Shown here in pieces: positions 1 to 7,866 of a DNA stretch of 18,520 bases. Each line of letters opens with the position of its first letter. Position 1 is the stretch's first letter. The stretch comes from Prevotella sp. UBA4376 (GTDB lineage: Bacteria; Bacteroidota; Bacteroidia; Bacteroidales; Bacteroidaceae): NCBI GenBank assembly GCA_002391185.1, contig DGRY01000067.1, positions 35,047 through 53,566 on the forward strand, read 5' to 3'. The notes under the pieces are model-generated. The model saw nothing but the letters and a program-made list of their open reading frames with translations, made no database searches and was not told where the DNA came from. The translations under genes were made by a program, and so were the position numbers.

Positions 1-6
1 ATTTGT

Positions 7-14
7 TAAATTTG
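7..14 (+). promoter_or_regulatory. Possible -7 promoter box (TAAATTTG)
   Basis: TAAATTTG matches the Bacteroidetes -7 consensus TAnnTTTG and lies just upstream of the GTG start at 20. The -33 element would fall outside the window, so only half the promoter can be tested. If real, transcription would begin almost at the start codon. Confidence 0.3.
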
Positions 15-19
15 CAAAC

Positions 20-1066
20 GTGATTGAACTAGAAAGACATATAGAAATTTTGCTATTGAACAATGACTGTGTTATTGTTCCTGAGTTTGGCGGCTTTATG
101 GCCCAACATATAGATGCACGTTATAGTGAGGTTGACAACACCTTTTTACCACCTATACGTACAATAGGTTTCAATCCGCAATTAAAAATCAATGATTCGC
201 TACTTGCACAATCATACGTGGAAGCTTATGACATAAGCTATCCTGAAGCCCTTCGACGCATAGAACAAGAAGTCGAAGAGATTCGTCAGATTCTAAGTAC
301 AAAGGGCGAGTACGAACTAAGAGGCATCGGAATTCTTCGCATGAATACCGCAGGAAACTACGAATTTGAGCCATGCGAGGCTGGCTTATTAACTCCATCG
401 CTCTATGGCTTAGGAGCTTTCGAATTTGAAACTCTTGAAAGTATTGACGCAAAGCAGATTACAGAGGAAACGATACCACAGCATACAGCCAAAATCATTG
501 ATATCAACGAAAACAAGAATAACCAAAGTGCAATCTTTGCCGATATCAACGACAACAATGACAGCGACAGTTACACCATTAAGAAGAGCGTAATCCGTAA
601 CATCGCTGTTGCATGCATCGCAATTATGGTATTTTTACTCGTTCCTTCTCACTTAGGCAACGGCACCAAGTCAGCTTTAACAACATCAAAGATTGACACA
701 GGACTACTTTATCGCATAATGCCAAAAGACATCACCACCGGCAATGCAGAGATTGAGGCAGCCACAAGAAAAGTGCTCCAGAAGAACGAAATAAAGAAGC
801 CTGCCATTATAGAGAAAAGAAATACTGCTGCACAAGATTATTACACGATTGTTCTTGCAAGCAAAGTATCAATAAATAATGCCAAAGCATATACTGAAAA
901 ACTTAAAAAAGAAGGCTACACAGCAGCCGAGGTATATAGCGGACACGGCAATACAAAAGTAATTTACGGGAACTATAGCAACAAAAAAGCAGCACAGAAT
1001 GCTTTAAACAGCCTGAACAGCAACAATATCTTTGCTGACGGATGGGTAACAATGGTTAGAAAATAA
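20..1066 (+). CDS. HU-like domain / transmembrane / SPOR domain protein
   Basis: Likely a cell-envelope protein with a cytoplasmic nucleoid-protein-like domain and a peptidoglycan-binding end. Residues 1-140 (MIELERHIEILL, then FGGF) resemble the tandem HU-like (CCDC81-type) domains found at the N-terminus of Bacteroidetes SPOR proteins. Residues about 192-211 are a single hydrophobic segment after a basic stretch (KK, R), and residues about 274-348 (DYYTIVLASK to WVTMVRK) look like a SPOR domain, which in known families binds denuded septal peptidoglycan. The predicted topology is N-in, C-out. The GTG start is chosen because the conserved MIEL..HIE beginning follows it; the frame stays open to the window edge, so an upstream start cannot be excluded. 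A zinc-ribbon/FHA gene follows after 33 nt and is probably co-transcribed. Role in division or envelope organisation is inference. Confidence 0.8.
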   Translation: MIELERHIEILLLNNDCVIVPEFGGFMAQHIDARYSEVDNTFLPPIRTIGFNPQLKINDSLLAQSYVEAYDISYPEALRRIEQEVEEIRQILSTKGEYELRGIGILRMNTAGNYEFEPCEAGLLTPSLYGLGAFEFETLESIDAKQITEETIPQHTAKIIDINENKNNQSAIFADINDNNDSDSYTIKKSVIRNIAVACIAIMVFLLVPSHLGNGTKSALTTSKIDTGLLYRIMPKDITTGNAEIEAATRKVLQKNEIKKPAIIEKRNTAAQDYYTIVLASKVSINNAKAYTEKLKKEGYTAAEVYSGHGNTKVIYGNYSNKKAAQNALNSLNSNNIFADGWVTMVRK

Positions 1067-1099
1067 TTGCTATAGCTACCCCTAACCCCATTTACAGTA

Positions 1100-1624
1100 A
1101 TGAAAAGAGTACGCTGCCCAAAGTGTGACAATTACATTTCTTTTGACGAAACAAAATACACAGCAGGTCAAAAGCTAATATTCCAATGCAACGACTGCGG
1201 TAAAGAGTTTGCCATACGCATAGGCGTGAGTAAACTAAGAAAACTGCAAAAAGACGAGAATCCTGACGAAGAAGCCGAAAAAGGCAACTACGGTTCTATC
1301 GTTGTCATTGAGAACGTATTCCACTACAAGCAAATAATTCCTCTAAAACTTGGTGATAATTTCATAGGCAGATACCACAAAGGCAACGACATCGTAAACT
1401 GCCCCATTGAAACCGTTGATCCAAGCGTTGACTATACACATTGCTGCATCAACGTAAGCTACGACAAGCGAGGAAACTTAAAGTATGTTTTACGCGACGG
1501 TCCAAGCAACACAGGAACATTTGTAGATAACGAAATCTTAGGCGACAAGGAACGAAGAGTTATAGAAGATGGAAGTCTTTTCACCATTGGCGCAACAAGC
1601 ATCATTTTGAAAACAACAAAATAG
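1100..1624 (+). CDS. Zinc-ribbon and FHA domain protein
   Basis: Small 174-residue protein with an N-terminal CxxC...CxxC zinc-ribbon-like segment (C6, C9, C30, C33; RCPKCDNYISF and FQCNDCGKEF) resembling MJ0042-type fingers. A C-terminal FHA domain follows at about residues 80-174, with the conserved IGR turn, then DYTHCCI, then GTFVDNE. FHA domains bind phosphothreonine peptides. The usual S-x-x-H of the recognition loop reads D-Y-T-H here, so phosphopeptide binding is not certain. There is no signal peptide or membrane segment, so it should be cytoplasmic. It sits 33 nt after the HU/SPOR gene and is followed by an intrinsic terminator, which suggests a two-gene unit. The partner kinase, if any, is not in the window. 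Confidence 0.8.
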   Translation: MKRVRCPKCDNYISFDETKYTAGQKLIFQCNDCGKEFAIRIGVSKLRKLQKDENPDEEAEKGNYGSIVVIENVFHYKQIIPLKLGDNFIGRYHKGNDIVNCPIETVDPSVDYTHCCINVSYDKRGNLKYVLRDGPSNTGTFVDNEILGDKERRVIEDGSLFTIGATSIILKTTK

Positions 1625-1646
1625 TTTTAGCTTACATATTGCTATT

Positions 1647-1690
1647 TCTCCCATATTGTAAATATCAAGTTGCAATATGGGAGATTTTCG
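1647..1690 (+). terminator. Rho-independent terminator after the FHA gene
   Basis: A perfect 12-bp inverted repeat (TCTCCCATATTG at 1647-1658 and CAATATGGGAGA at 1673-1684) encloses a 14-nt loop and is followed by TTTT. It lies 22 nt after the FHA gene stop and before the purU promoter, as expected for an operon end. Confidence 0.75.
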
Positions 1691-1751
1691 TATTAATATG
1701 TAATGATTTGTTTTAATATGGTGTAAAACTGCAATTTTTCAATCTTGTTTT

Positions 1752-1781
1752 TTTGCTTTTCAATATAAAATGTTATCTTTG
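1752..1781 (+). promoter_or_regulatory. Bacteroidetes-type promoter for purU
   Basis: TTTG at 1752-1755 and TATCTTTG at 1774-1781 match the -33 and -7 elements of the Bacteroidetes housekeeping promoter, with an 18-nt spacer. Transcription should start near 1787, leaving a leader of about 45 nt before the ATG at 1832. No Shine-Dalgarno sequence is obvious, as is usual in the phylum. Confidence 0.65.
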
Positions 1782-1831
1782 CATAGTGTAAAGGAGATAA
1801 ACGATTTTAATAACAATTTGAAATAGAAAGA

Positions 1832-2695
1832 ATGAAACCATCTGCAATACTGCTTCTTCATTGTCCTGACAAACAGGGCATCATTTCCGAATTGACTAAA
1901 TTCATCACTGACAACCACGGAAACATCATGTATCTTGATCAATACGTTGACCGCGAGGACGGAATGTTCTTCATGCGTATAGAATGGGAACTTGAACATT
2001 TCCTCATTCCACGCAACAAAATCAAAGATATCATCGACACCCTTTACACAGAACGCTACCAGATGAATTTCAATCTATATTTCAGCGATGTAAAACCACG
2101 CATGGCAATATTCGTAAGTAAGATGAGTCATTGTCTCTACGACTTACTTGCTCGCTGGAAAGCAGGGGAATTCAATGTGGATATCCCATGCATTGTGAGT
2201 AACCACGAAAACTTGCGCTATGTGGCAGAACAGTTCGGTATCCCCTACTATGTGTGGAGCATAAAAAAAGACCACAGCAATAAAGCAGAGGTAGAAGCTG
2301 CCGAGATGGAACTACTGAAAAAAGAAAAGGTTACTTTCATTGTCCTCGCCCGCTATATGCAGATTATCAGCGACGACATGATAAAGAGTTATCCAAATCA
2401 TATCATAAACATCCACCACTCATTCCTTCCCGCCTTTGTTGGCGCAAAACCATATCATCAGGCTTGGGAACGTGGAGTTAAGATTATTGGAGCTACAAGC
2501 CACTATGTTACAGCAGAGCTTGACGCAGGTCCAATCATCGAACAGGATGTTACCCGCATAAGTCATAAAGACACTCCTGAGAGTCTTGTACTAAAAGGCA
2601 AGGACCTCGAAAAGATAGTGCTCTCACGTGCTGTCACCAAGCATATACAACGTAAGGTGCTCACATACAATAACAAAACTATCATCTTCCAGTAA
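1832..2695 (+). CDS. purU: Formyltetrahydrofolate deformylase
   Basis: Hydrolyses 10-formyl-tetrahydrofolate to formate and tetrahydrofolate, which balances one-carbon pools and supplies formate. An N-terminal ACT domain spans about residues 5-80 (ILLLHCPDKQGIISELTKF). The formyltransferase-fold catalytic domain follows from about 90. The catalytic Asn-His-Asp set is visible as INIHHSFLP (N193, H195/H196) and ELDAGPI (D231). Length 287 is normal for PurU. The start is the ATG directly preceding the conserved KPSAILLLHCPD segment, about 45 nt downstream of the predicted transcription start. The adjacent his genes lie on the same strand after a 145-nt gap; purines and histidine share AICAR and one-carbon chemistry, but co-regulation is inference. 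Confidence 0.95.
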   Translation: MKPSAILLLHCPDKQGIISELTKFITDNHGNIMYLDQYVDREDGMFFMRIEWELEHFLIPRNKIKDIIDTLYTERYQMNFNLYFSDVKPRMAIFVSKMSHCLYDLLARWKAGEFNVDIPCIVSNHENLRYVAEQFGIPYYVWSIKKDHSNKAEVEAAEMELLKKEKVTFIVLARYMQIISDDMIKSYPNHIINIHHSFLPAFVGAKPYHQAWERGVKIIGATSHYVTAELDAGPIIEQDVTRISHKDTPESLVLKGKDLEKIVLSRAVTKHIQRKVLTYNNKTIIFQ

Positions 2696-2784
2696 GATGT
2701 AGTTTTAAAGAAGATAAAAGAAGATATAAGAAGTTAGAAGCCAAATGCTTCACGACTGATAATTGAAAATTGAATAATTCTACA

Positions 2785-2799
2785 TCGCACGTAGTGCGA
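2785..2799. repeat. Short GC-rich hairpin between purU and hisH
   Basis: TCGCAC-GTA-GTGCGA forms a perfect 6-bp stem with a 3-nt loop in otherwise AT-rich spacer. There is no following T-run, so it is not a classic terminator. Similar GC-rich palindromes occur after thyX and after the gene ending at 18327. Confidence 0.5.
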
Positions 2800-2802
2800 C
2801 TA

Positions 2803-2834
2803 ATTCCACATTCCACATTCCAAATTCGTAATTT
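2803..2834 (+). repeat. 7-nt tandem array upstream of hisH
   Basis: Four successive heptamers (ATTCCAC, ATTCCAC, ATTCCAA, ATTCGTA) and a trailing ATTT fill the last 40 nt before the hisH start. No TAnnTTTG promoter is visible here. The remainder of the purU-hisH gap (2696-2760) is purine-rich, with repeated AGAAGAT-like words. Confidence 0.6.
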
Positions 2835-2840
2835 AAATAG

Positions 2841-3431
2841 ATGAATGTAGCAATAGTAAAATACAACGCAGGAAACATATACTCGGTAGTGAATGCCCTC
2901 AGACGACTTGGTATTGAGCCGCTACTAACCGACAATGCCGAAGAGCTAAAGAAAGCCGACAAGGTGATTTTCCCAGGTCAGGGAAACGCACGCGAAGCTA
3001 TGGAATACCTGCATAAGCATCATCTGGACGAGGTAATAAAAAGTTTGAAACAACCTGTTCTGGGCATCTGTGTTGGTCAACAACTGTTATGCCGACATAG
3101 TGAGGAAGGAGATGTTGACTGCCTTGGAGTTTTTGATGTTGACGTTAAGCGTTTTACTCCTCAGCGACACGAGGACAAGGTTCCCGCCATGGGATGGAAC
3201 GAAATAAAGCCTAACAGCAATCCACTCCTAAAGGATTTAGGTCCACATCCCTATGTGTATTTCGTACACAGCTACTATGTTCCAGTATGCAAAGAAACAA
3301 TAGCAGAGGCAGATTATATACTACCCTATTCCGCTTGTCTGCATAAAGATAATTTCTACACATGCCAATTTCACCCAGAAAAAAGCGGAAAGGTGGGCGA
3401 ACAGATATTAAGAAACTTTCTTGAACTATGA
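2841..3431 (+). CDS. hisH: Imidazole glycerol phosphate synthase, glutamine amidotransferase subunit
   Basis: Releases ammonia from glutamine for channelling to HisF in the fifth step of histidine biosynthesis; cytoplasmic HisH-HisF heterodimer. A class-I glutamine amidotransferase triad is visible: C77 in LGICVGQQLLC, with H178 and E180 in FHPEKSG. The oxyanion strand reads FPGQGNA. Length 196 is typical. The nucleophile elbow reads GICVGQQ rather than the commoner GICLGMQ, a conservative variation. The gene overlaps hisA by 4 nt (ATGA), implying translational coupling. The HisF partner is encoded two genes downstream. Confidence 0.95.
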   Translation: MNVAIVKYNAGNIYSVVNALRRLGIEPLLTDNAEELKKADKVIFPGQGNAREAMEYLHKHHLDEVIKSLKQPVLGICVGQQLLCRHSEEGDVDCLGVFDVDVKRFTPQRHEDKVPAMGWNEIKPNSNPLLKDLGPHPYVYFVHSYYVPVCKETIAEADYILPYSACLHKDNFYTCQFHPEKSGKVGEQILRNFLEL

Positions 3432-4147
3432 ATATAGAACTCATTCCAGCCATAGACATCATAAACGGTCAGTGTGTACGCCTGACGAAGGGTGACTACG
3501 AGCAAAAAAAAATATACAACAACGATCCTGCCGAGGTGGCTCGTGAATTCGAGCGTCTCGGCTTCAAGCGTCTTCATGTCGTGGATCTCGATGGCGCAAA
3601 GAGCAAACATATCGTAAACGATGCAGTACTAAAAGCCATCACATCATCAACCAATCTAATTGTTGATTTTGGCGGAGGAATAAAGACAGAAGCCGACATT
3701 GAAAAGGCATTTGCTGCAGGAGCAGCAATGGTAACAGTGGGAAGTATTGCTGTTACCCAGCCCGAACTATTCATGCAATGGCTCGAGAAATATGGCGCAG
3801 AAAGAATGATTCTTGGTGCTGACGTGCGCAATGGCAAGATAAGCATCAATGGCTGGAAAGAAGATTCAGCCGAAGACTTACTGCCATTCCTAAAGCAATA
3901 CGTTGACAAGGGAGTACACAATGTGCTATGCACCGAAATAAGCAAGGACGGCACCCTCTCAGGACCAGCCACAGACCTGTATAAGCAGATTATGAGCGAA
4001 TATCCAAACCTGCACCTTATCGCATCTGGCGGAATAAGCAGCAATGAGGATATAGAAGAACTCAACTGCAACAATATACCTGCGGTAGTTTTTGGAAAAG
4101 CCTTCTACGAAGGAAGAATAGACATTAACAAACTGTTGAAACGATGA
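3428..4147 (+). CDS. hisA: ProFAR isomerase (phosphoribosylformimino-AICAR-P isomerase)
   Basis: Catalyses the Amadori rearrangement of ProFAR to PRFAR, the step before the HisH-HisF reaction. It is a (beta/alpha)8 barrel with two phosphate-binding half-barrels, seen as FGGGI near residues 81-85 and ASGGI near the C-terminus. The catalytic aspartates are D10 (IPAIDI) and D132 (GADVRNG), matching the family positions. Length 239 is normal. The start codon overlaps the hisH stop as ATGA, and the stop overlaps the hisF start the same way, so the three genes are tightly coupled. Confidence 0.95.
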   Translation: MNIELIPAIDIINGQCVRLTKGDYEQKKIYNNDPAEVAREFERLGFKRLHVVDLDGAKSKHIVNDAVLKAITSSTNLIVDFGGGIKTEADIEKAFAAGAAMVTVGSIAVTQPELFMQWLEKYGAERMILGADVRNGKISINGWKEDSAEDLLPFLKQYVDKGVHNVLCTEISKDGTLSGPATDLYKQIMSEYPNLHLIASGGISSNEDIEELNCNNIPAVVFGKAFYEGRIDINKLLKR

Positions 4148-4905
4148 ACGGTTTAGCAAAAAGAATTATACCTTGCCTTGATGTAAAGAACGGAGAAACC
4201 GTAAAGGGCACAAACTTCGTAAACCTACGTAGCGCAGGCGATCCTGTTGAATTAGGCAAAGCTTATAGCGATGCAGGAGCCGACGAGCTTGTTTTCCTTG
4301 ATATCACCGCAAGTTATGAAGGAAGAAAAACCTTTACCGACATGGTTACCCGTGTTGCCGAAACAATAAACATCCCATTCACCGTAGGTGGTGGCATCAA
4401 TGAACTTGATGATGTGAAACGCCTTCTTGATGCTGGAGCCGACAAGGTTAGCATAAACTCTTCGGCTATTCGCAATCCAAAGCTTATCGATGAGATATGC
4501 GGACACTATGGTTCGCAAGTATGTGTATGCGCCATTGATGCACGCAACGACGAAGACGGATGGCATTGCTACGTGAAAGGTGGCAGAGAACGCGTGGAAC
4601 TACACCTTTTAGAATGGGCTCACGAAGTAGCAGACAGAGGTGCAGGTGAGATTCTATTCACCTCTATGGATCACGATGGAGTGAAACAAGGCTTTGCCAA
4701 TGAAGCCCTTGCTAAACTGGCAGAAGATGTGAGCATTCCTATCATTGCCAGCGGAGGTGCAGGCAAAATGGAACATTTTCGTGACGCCTTCACTTTAGGA
4801 AAAGCAGATGCAGCCCTTGCTGCCAGTGTTTTCCATTTTGGAGAGATAAGAATTCCAGAGCTAAAAACCTATCTCAAGGAAGAAGGTATAAACGTTAGAA
4901 TATAA
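4144..4905 (+). CDS. hisF: Imidazole glycerol phosphate synthase, cyclase subunit
   Basis: Combines ammonia from HisH with PRFAR to give imidazole glycerol phosphate and AICAR, which feeds back into purine synthesis. Barrel protein of 253 residues with catalytic aspartates D13 (IPCLDVKNG) and D132 (CAIDARND), and phosphate-binding motifs VGGGI and IASGGAG. The start overlaps the hisA stop by 4 nt. A short 35-nt spacer follows before hisIE. Confidence 0.96.
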   Translation: MNGLAKRIIPCLDVKNGETVKGTNFVNLRSAGDPVELGKAYSDAGADELVFLDITASYEGRKTFTDMVTRVAETINIPFTVGGGINELDDVKRLLDAGADKVSINSSAIRNPKLIDEICGHYGSQVCVCAIDARNDEDGWHCYVKGGRERVELHLLEWAHEVADRGAGEILFTSMDHDGVKQGFANEALAKLAEDVSIPIIASGGAGKMEHFRDAFTLGKADAALAASVFHFGEIRIPELKTYLKEEGINVRI

Positions 4906-4940
4906 GAGTACGAGATTAGTAACAAGAAAGGATTAGAAAA

Positions 4941-5591
4941 ATGAAAATAGATTTTGAAAAAATGGGCGGACTTGTTCCTGCTATCATCCAGGATGCCAAA
5001 ACACGTAAGGTACTGATGCTTGGATTCATGAACGAAGAAGCCTATGATAAAACTATAGAAACTAAGAAGGTTACCTTCTGGAGCCGTTCACGCCAATGCC
5101 TATGGACTAAAGGCGAAACCAGCGGAAACTTCCTTAACATGGTGAGTATGCAGATTGATTGTGACAACGACACATTGCTCATTCAGGTTAACCCTATGGG
5201 ACCAACATGTCATAAAGGAACCGATACCTGTTGGGGAGAAGAAAACGACTATAATCCAGTTCTCTTCCTTACAGAACTACAAGACTTCATCAACAAGCGC
5301 AAGGAGGAAATGCCAGAAGGAAGCTACACCACAGCTCTATTCAACAAAGGCACGAAGAGAATTGCGCAAAAAGTTGGAGAAGAGGCACTTGAGACAGTTA
5401 TTGAGGCTGTATCAGGTACAAACGAAAGACTTGTTTATGAAGCCAGCGACATTCTATACCACCTCATAGTGCTACTTGCCGATAAGGGATTAAGAATCGA
5501 AGATGTTGCTGCCGAACTATTGAAGCGTCATAATCCCGACTGGGACAAGGACCGCCGAATGGCGAAGTTCAATGGAACATATAAGAAATGA
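4941..5591 (+). CDS. hisI: Bifunctional phosphoribosyl-AMP cyclohydrolase / phosphoribosyl-ATP pyrophosphatase
   Basis: Fused HisI-HisE enzyme (also called hisIE) for the second and third steps of histidine biosynthesis. The N-terminal cyclohydrolase (about residues 1-110) shows MLGFMNEEAY, WSRSRQ, IDCDNDTLL and the metal-binding cysteines in GPTCHKGTDTCW. The C-terminal pyrophosphatase (about 118-210) shows KRIAQKVGEEALE and EASDILYHL. Length 216 is normal for the fusion. It is last in the hisHAF-IE group; hisG, D, C and B are not in the window, consistent with a split his cluster. The stop codon lies inside the first unit of a 21-nt tandem array. Confidence 0.95.
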   Translation: MKIDFEKMGGLVPAIIQDAKTRKVLMLGFMNEEAYDKTIETKKVTFWSRSRQCLWTKGETSGNFLNMVSMQIDCDNDTLLIQVNPMGPTCHKGTDTCWGEENDYNPVLFLTELQDFINKRKEEMPEGSYTTALFNKGTKRIAQKVGEEALETVIEAVSGTNERLVYEASDILYHLIVLLADKGLRIEDVAAELLKRHNPDWDKDRRMAKFNGTYKK

Positions 5592-5664
5592 GTAATGAGG
5601 AGTTAATAATGAGTAATGAGGAGTTAATAATGAGTAATGAGGAGTTAATAATGAGTGATGAGTT
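5588..5664 (+). repeat. 21-nt (3 x 7) tandem array starting at the hisIE stop
   Basis: Three identical 21-nt units (5588-5608, 5609-5629, 5630-5650) and a diverged partial fourth. Each unit is a set of related heptamers (phase AATGAGT, AATGAGG, AGTTAAT). The hisIE stop TGA (5589-5591) is part of unit one. One frame is open through the array: ATG at 5588 overlaps the hisIE stop by 4 nt and reads MSNEELI three times before ending at 5683. The rest of the spacer to 5728 is AT-rich with diverged heptamer-like words (TTCTAAC, TTCCTAAC); no consensus promoter was seen. Confidence 0.85.
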
Positions 5665-5728
5665 GTGGATAATGCATACATAGGCTTTTCAACTTCTAAC
5701 TCCAAATTCCTAACTTAAAATTAAAATT

Positions 5729-6442
5729 ATGCTGATTGATTATCAAAATATAGACATTTATCAGGGTGAAGAAAAAGTACTTGAAAGCGTAAACTTTCAC
5801 GCTGATGAAGGTGAGTTCATCTATATCATAGGTAAGGTGGGCTCAGGAAAGAGTTCTCTCCTGAAAACATTCTACTGCGAACTTGATATTGACGGTGATG
5901 AGAACCATACAGCTACAGTTTTAGGTAGAGACATTCCATCTTTACGACGCAAGGATGTACCTGCCCTACGCAAGGAAATGGGAATAATCTTCCAAGACTT
6001 CCAGCTGCTTCATGACCGCACGGTAAGAAAGAATCTGCAGTTTGTTCTCAAGGCTACAGGCTGGAAAGACAAAAAAGAGATTGATGAACGTATCGAAGCT
6101 GTTCTTACAGAAGTGGGAATGCTTGACAAGATAGACAAGATGCCTCACGAGCTCTCAGGTGGCGAACAGCAGCGCATTGCTATATCAAGAGCTATTCTCA
6201 ACAACCCAAAGGTAATTATTGCCGATGAACCAACGGGAAATCTTGATCCAGAGACAGCAAGCCATATTGTTGAACTTCTGAAAAATATCACCTCAACAGG
6301 TACAGCTGTTGTTATGACAACCCATAACATACCTATGCTTGACAAATTTCCAGGCATTGTGTATCGCTGTAAGGATGGAAGCATCAGTGATGTGACAGCA
6401 GAATACAATCATCTTGACCTCACTGAAGACGGCGAGGAATAG
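5729..6442 (+). CDS. ftsE: FtsE-like ABC transporter ATP-binding protein
   Basis: ATPase of the FtsE/LolD/MacB group. FtsE works with the membrane protein FtsX to control septal peptidoglycan hydrolases. Motifs are complete: Walker A GKVGSGKSS (35-43), Q-loop IIFQDFQLL, signature LSGGEQQR, Walker B VIIADEPTGNLD and H-loop TTHN. Length 237 suits FtsE. No ftsX is adjacent, so the partner must be elsewhere, and assignment rests on overall similarity rather than context. The start is the ATG at 5729 after an AT-rich spacer. Aspartokinase follows after 63 nt. Confidence 0.8.
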   Translation: MLIDYQNIDIYQGEEKVLESVNFHADEGEFIYIIGKVGSGKSSLLKTFYCELDIDGDENHTATVLGRDIPSLRRKDVPALRKEMGIIFQDFQLLHDRTVRKNLQFVLKATGWKDKKEIDERIEAVLTEVGMLDKIDKMPHELSGGEQQRIAISRAILNNPKVIIADEPTGNLDPETASHIVELLKNITSTGTAVVMTTHNIPMLDKFPGIVYRCKDGSISDVTAEYNHLDLTEDGEE

Positions 6443-6505
6443 CATCTGTCTGTCGATAACGTGAGAATTGATAACGGAAAAAATAACAATTAAATACTTA
6501 CAATT

Positions 6506-7825
6506 ATGAAGGTAATGAAATTTGGAGGTACTTCAGTTGGCTCACCAGAGCGCATGAAGAACGTTGCCTCATTGATTACAGAATCAGGCGAACCTACATT
6601 CGTTGTACTTTCAGCCATGAGTGGAACAACAAATTCTCTTGTTGAGATTTCAGACTATCTTTACAAGAAGAATCCAGAAGGTGCCAACGAAGTTGTTAAC
6701 AACCTTGAAAAAAAGTATGAGCAGCATGTAGCTGAGCTCTATGCCACAGATGAGATGAAGAAAAAGACAAGCGAATTCCTACACAGCGAATTCGATTATC
6801 TTCGTTCTTTCACAAAGGATCTCTTCACAAGTTTTGAAGAGAAGAGCATCGTTGCACAGGGCGAAATAATGTCAACCAACATGGTTGTAAACTATCTGCA
6901 GGAATGTGGTATCAAGGCTGTTCTTGTTAATGCCCTCGACTTTATGCGTACAGACAAGAATGCCGAACCAGATACCCAATACATAAAGGAGAAACTGGCT
7001 GAAGTGATGAAAGCCAACGAAGGCTATCAGATTTATATCACCCAAGGCTTCATCTGTCGCAATGCCTATGGCGAGATCGACAATCTACAGCGAGGAGGTT
7101 CTGACTACACCGCTTCACTGATAGGTGCAGCTCTACCTGCTGAAGAGATTCAAATATGGACAGATATCGATGGTATGCACAACAACGACCCTCGTATCGT
7201 TGAGAAAACAGAAGCTGTGCGTCAGTTAAACTTCGAGGAAGCAGCCGAATTGGCTTATTTCGGAGCAAAAATCCTCCACCCCACATGTGTTCAGCCAGCA
7301 AAATACGCAGGTATTCCTGTACGTTTGAAGAACACAATGGATCCAAAAGCCGATGGTACTATCATTGATAATGTTATTGTCAGAGGAAAAATAAAGGCTG
7401 TTGCAGCTAAAGACAATATCACAGCTATCAAGATAAAGTCATCACGTATGCTTTTGGCTACAGGATTCCTAAGAAAAGTATTCGAGATTTTTGAAAGCTA
7501 TCAAACACCCATAGACATGATAGCAACATCAGAGGTGGGTGTAAGTATGAGCATTGACAACGATAGCCATCTGAATGAAATTGTTGATGAGCTAAAGAAA
7601 TACGGTACCGTTACCGTTGACAGCGATATGTGTATAGTATGCGTTGTTGGCGATTTAGACTGGAGCAACCTTGGTTTCGAGTCAATAGCCCTTGAGGCAA
7701 TGAAGAATATCCCCGTAAGAATGATCTCTTATGGTGGTAGCAACTACAACATCTCTTTCCTCATTCGCGAAAGCGACAAGAAAGAAGCATTGCAGAGCCT
7801 CAGCAACACGTTATTCAACAAATAA
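6506..7825 (+). CDS. lysC: Aspartokinase (monofunctional)
   Basis: Phosphorylates aspartate, the first committed step to lysine, diaminopimelate, threonine and methionine. The N-terminal kinase domain begins MKFGGTSVGSPERMKNV (the nucleotide-binding KFGGTS motif) and contains RGGSDYTASL and WTDIDGMHNNDPR. The C-terminal part from about residue 300 carries ACT regulatory domains (IKIKSSRML, then MCIVCVVGDL). There is no homoserine dehydrogenase extension, so this is the monofunctional form; 439 residues is usual. lysA follows after 41 nt, pointing to a lysine/DAP branch isozyme, probably lysine-inhibited (inference). The gap to lysA is CA-rich low-complexity sequence running directly on from the stop codon. 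Confidence 0.92.
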   Translation: MKVMKFGGTSVGSPERMKNVASLITESGEPTFVVLSAMSGTTNSLVEISDYLYKKNPEGANEVVNNLEKKYEQHVAELYATDEMKKKTSEFLHSEFDYLRSFTKDLFTSFEEKSIVAQGEIMSTNMVVNYLQECGIKAVLVNALDFMRTDKNAEPDTQYIKEKLAEVMKANEGYQIYITQGFICRNAYGEIDNLQRGGSDYTASLIGAALPAEEIQIWTDIDGMHNNDPRIVEKTEAVRQLNFEEAAELAYFGAKILHPTCVQPAKYAGIPVRLKNTMDPKADGTIIDNVIVRGKIKAVAAKDNITAIKIKSSRMLLATGFLRKVFEIFESYQTPIDMIATSEVGVSMSIDNDSHLNEIVDELKKYGTVTVDSDMCIVCVVGDLDWSNLGFESIALEAMKNIPVRMISYGGSNYNISFLIRESDKKEALQSLSNTLFNK

Positions 7826-7866
7826 CAACACACAACAACACAACACACTCTATTAATTTCCAATTT

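Noticed and set aside
3574..4074. Long minus-strand open frame (166 codons)
   Set aside because: Antisense to hisA, whose motifs and coupling are unambiguous; composition is that of a shadow frame.
5517..5705. Minus-strand open frame with repeated LLTPHYS
   Set aside because: It is the reverse complement of the 21-nt array and the hisIE 3' end; no promoter or homology supports it.
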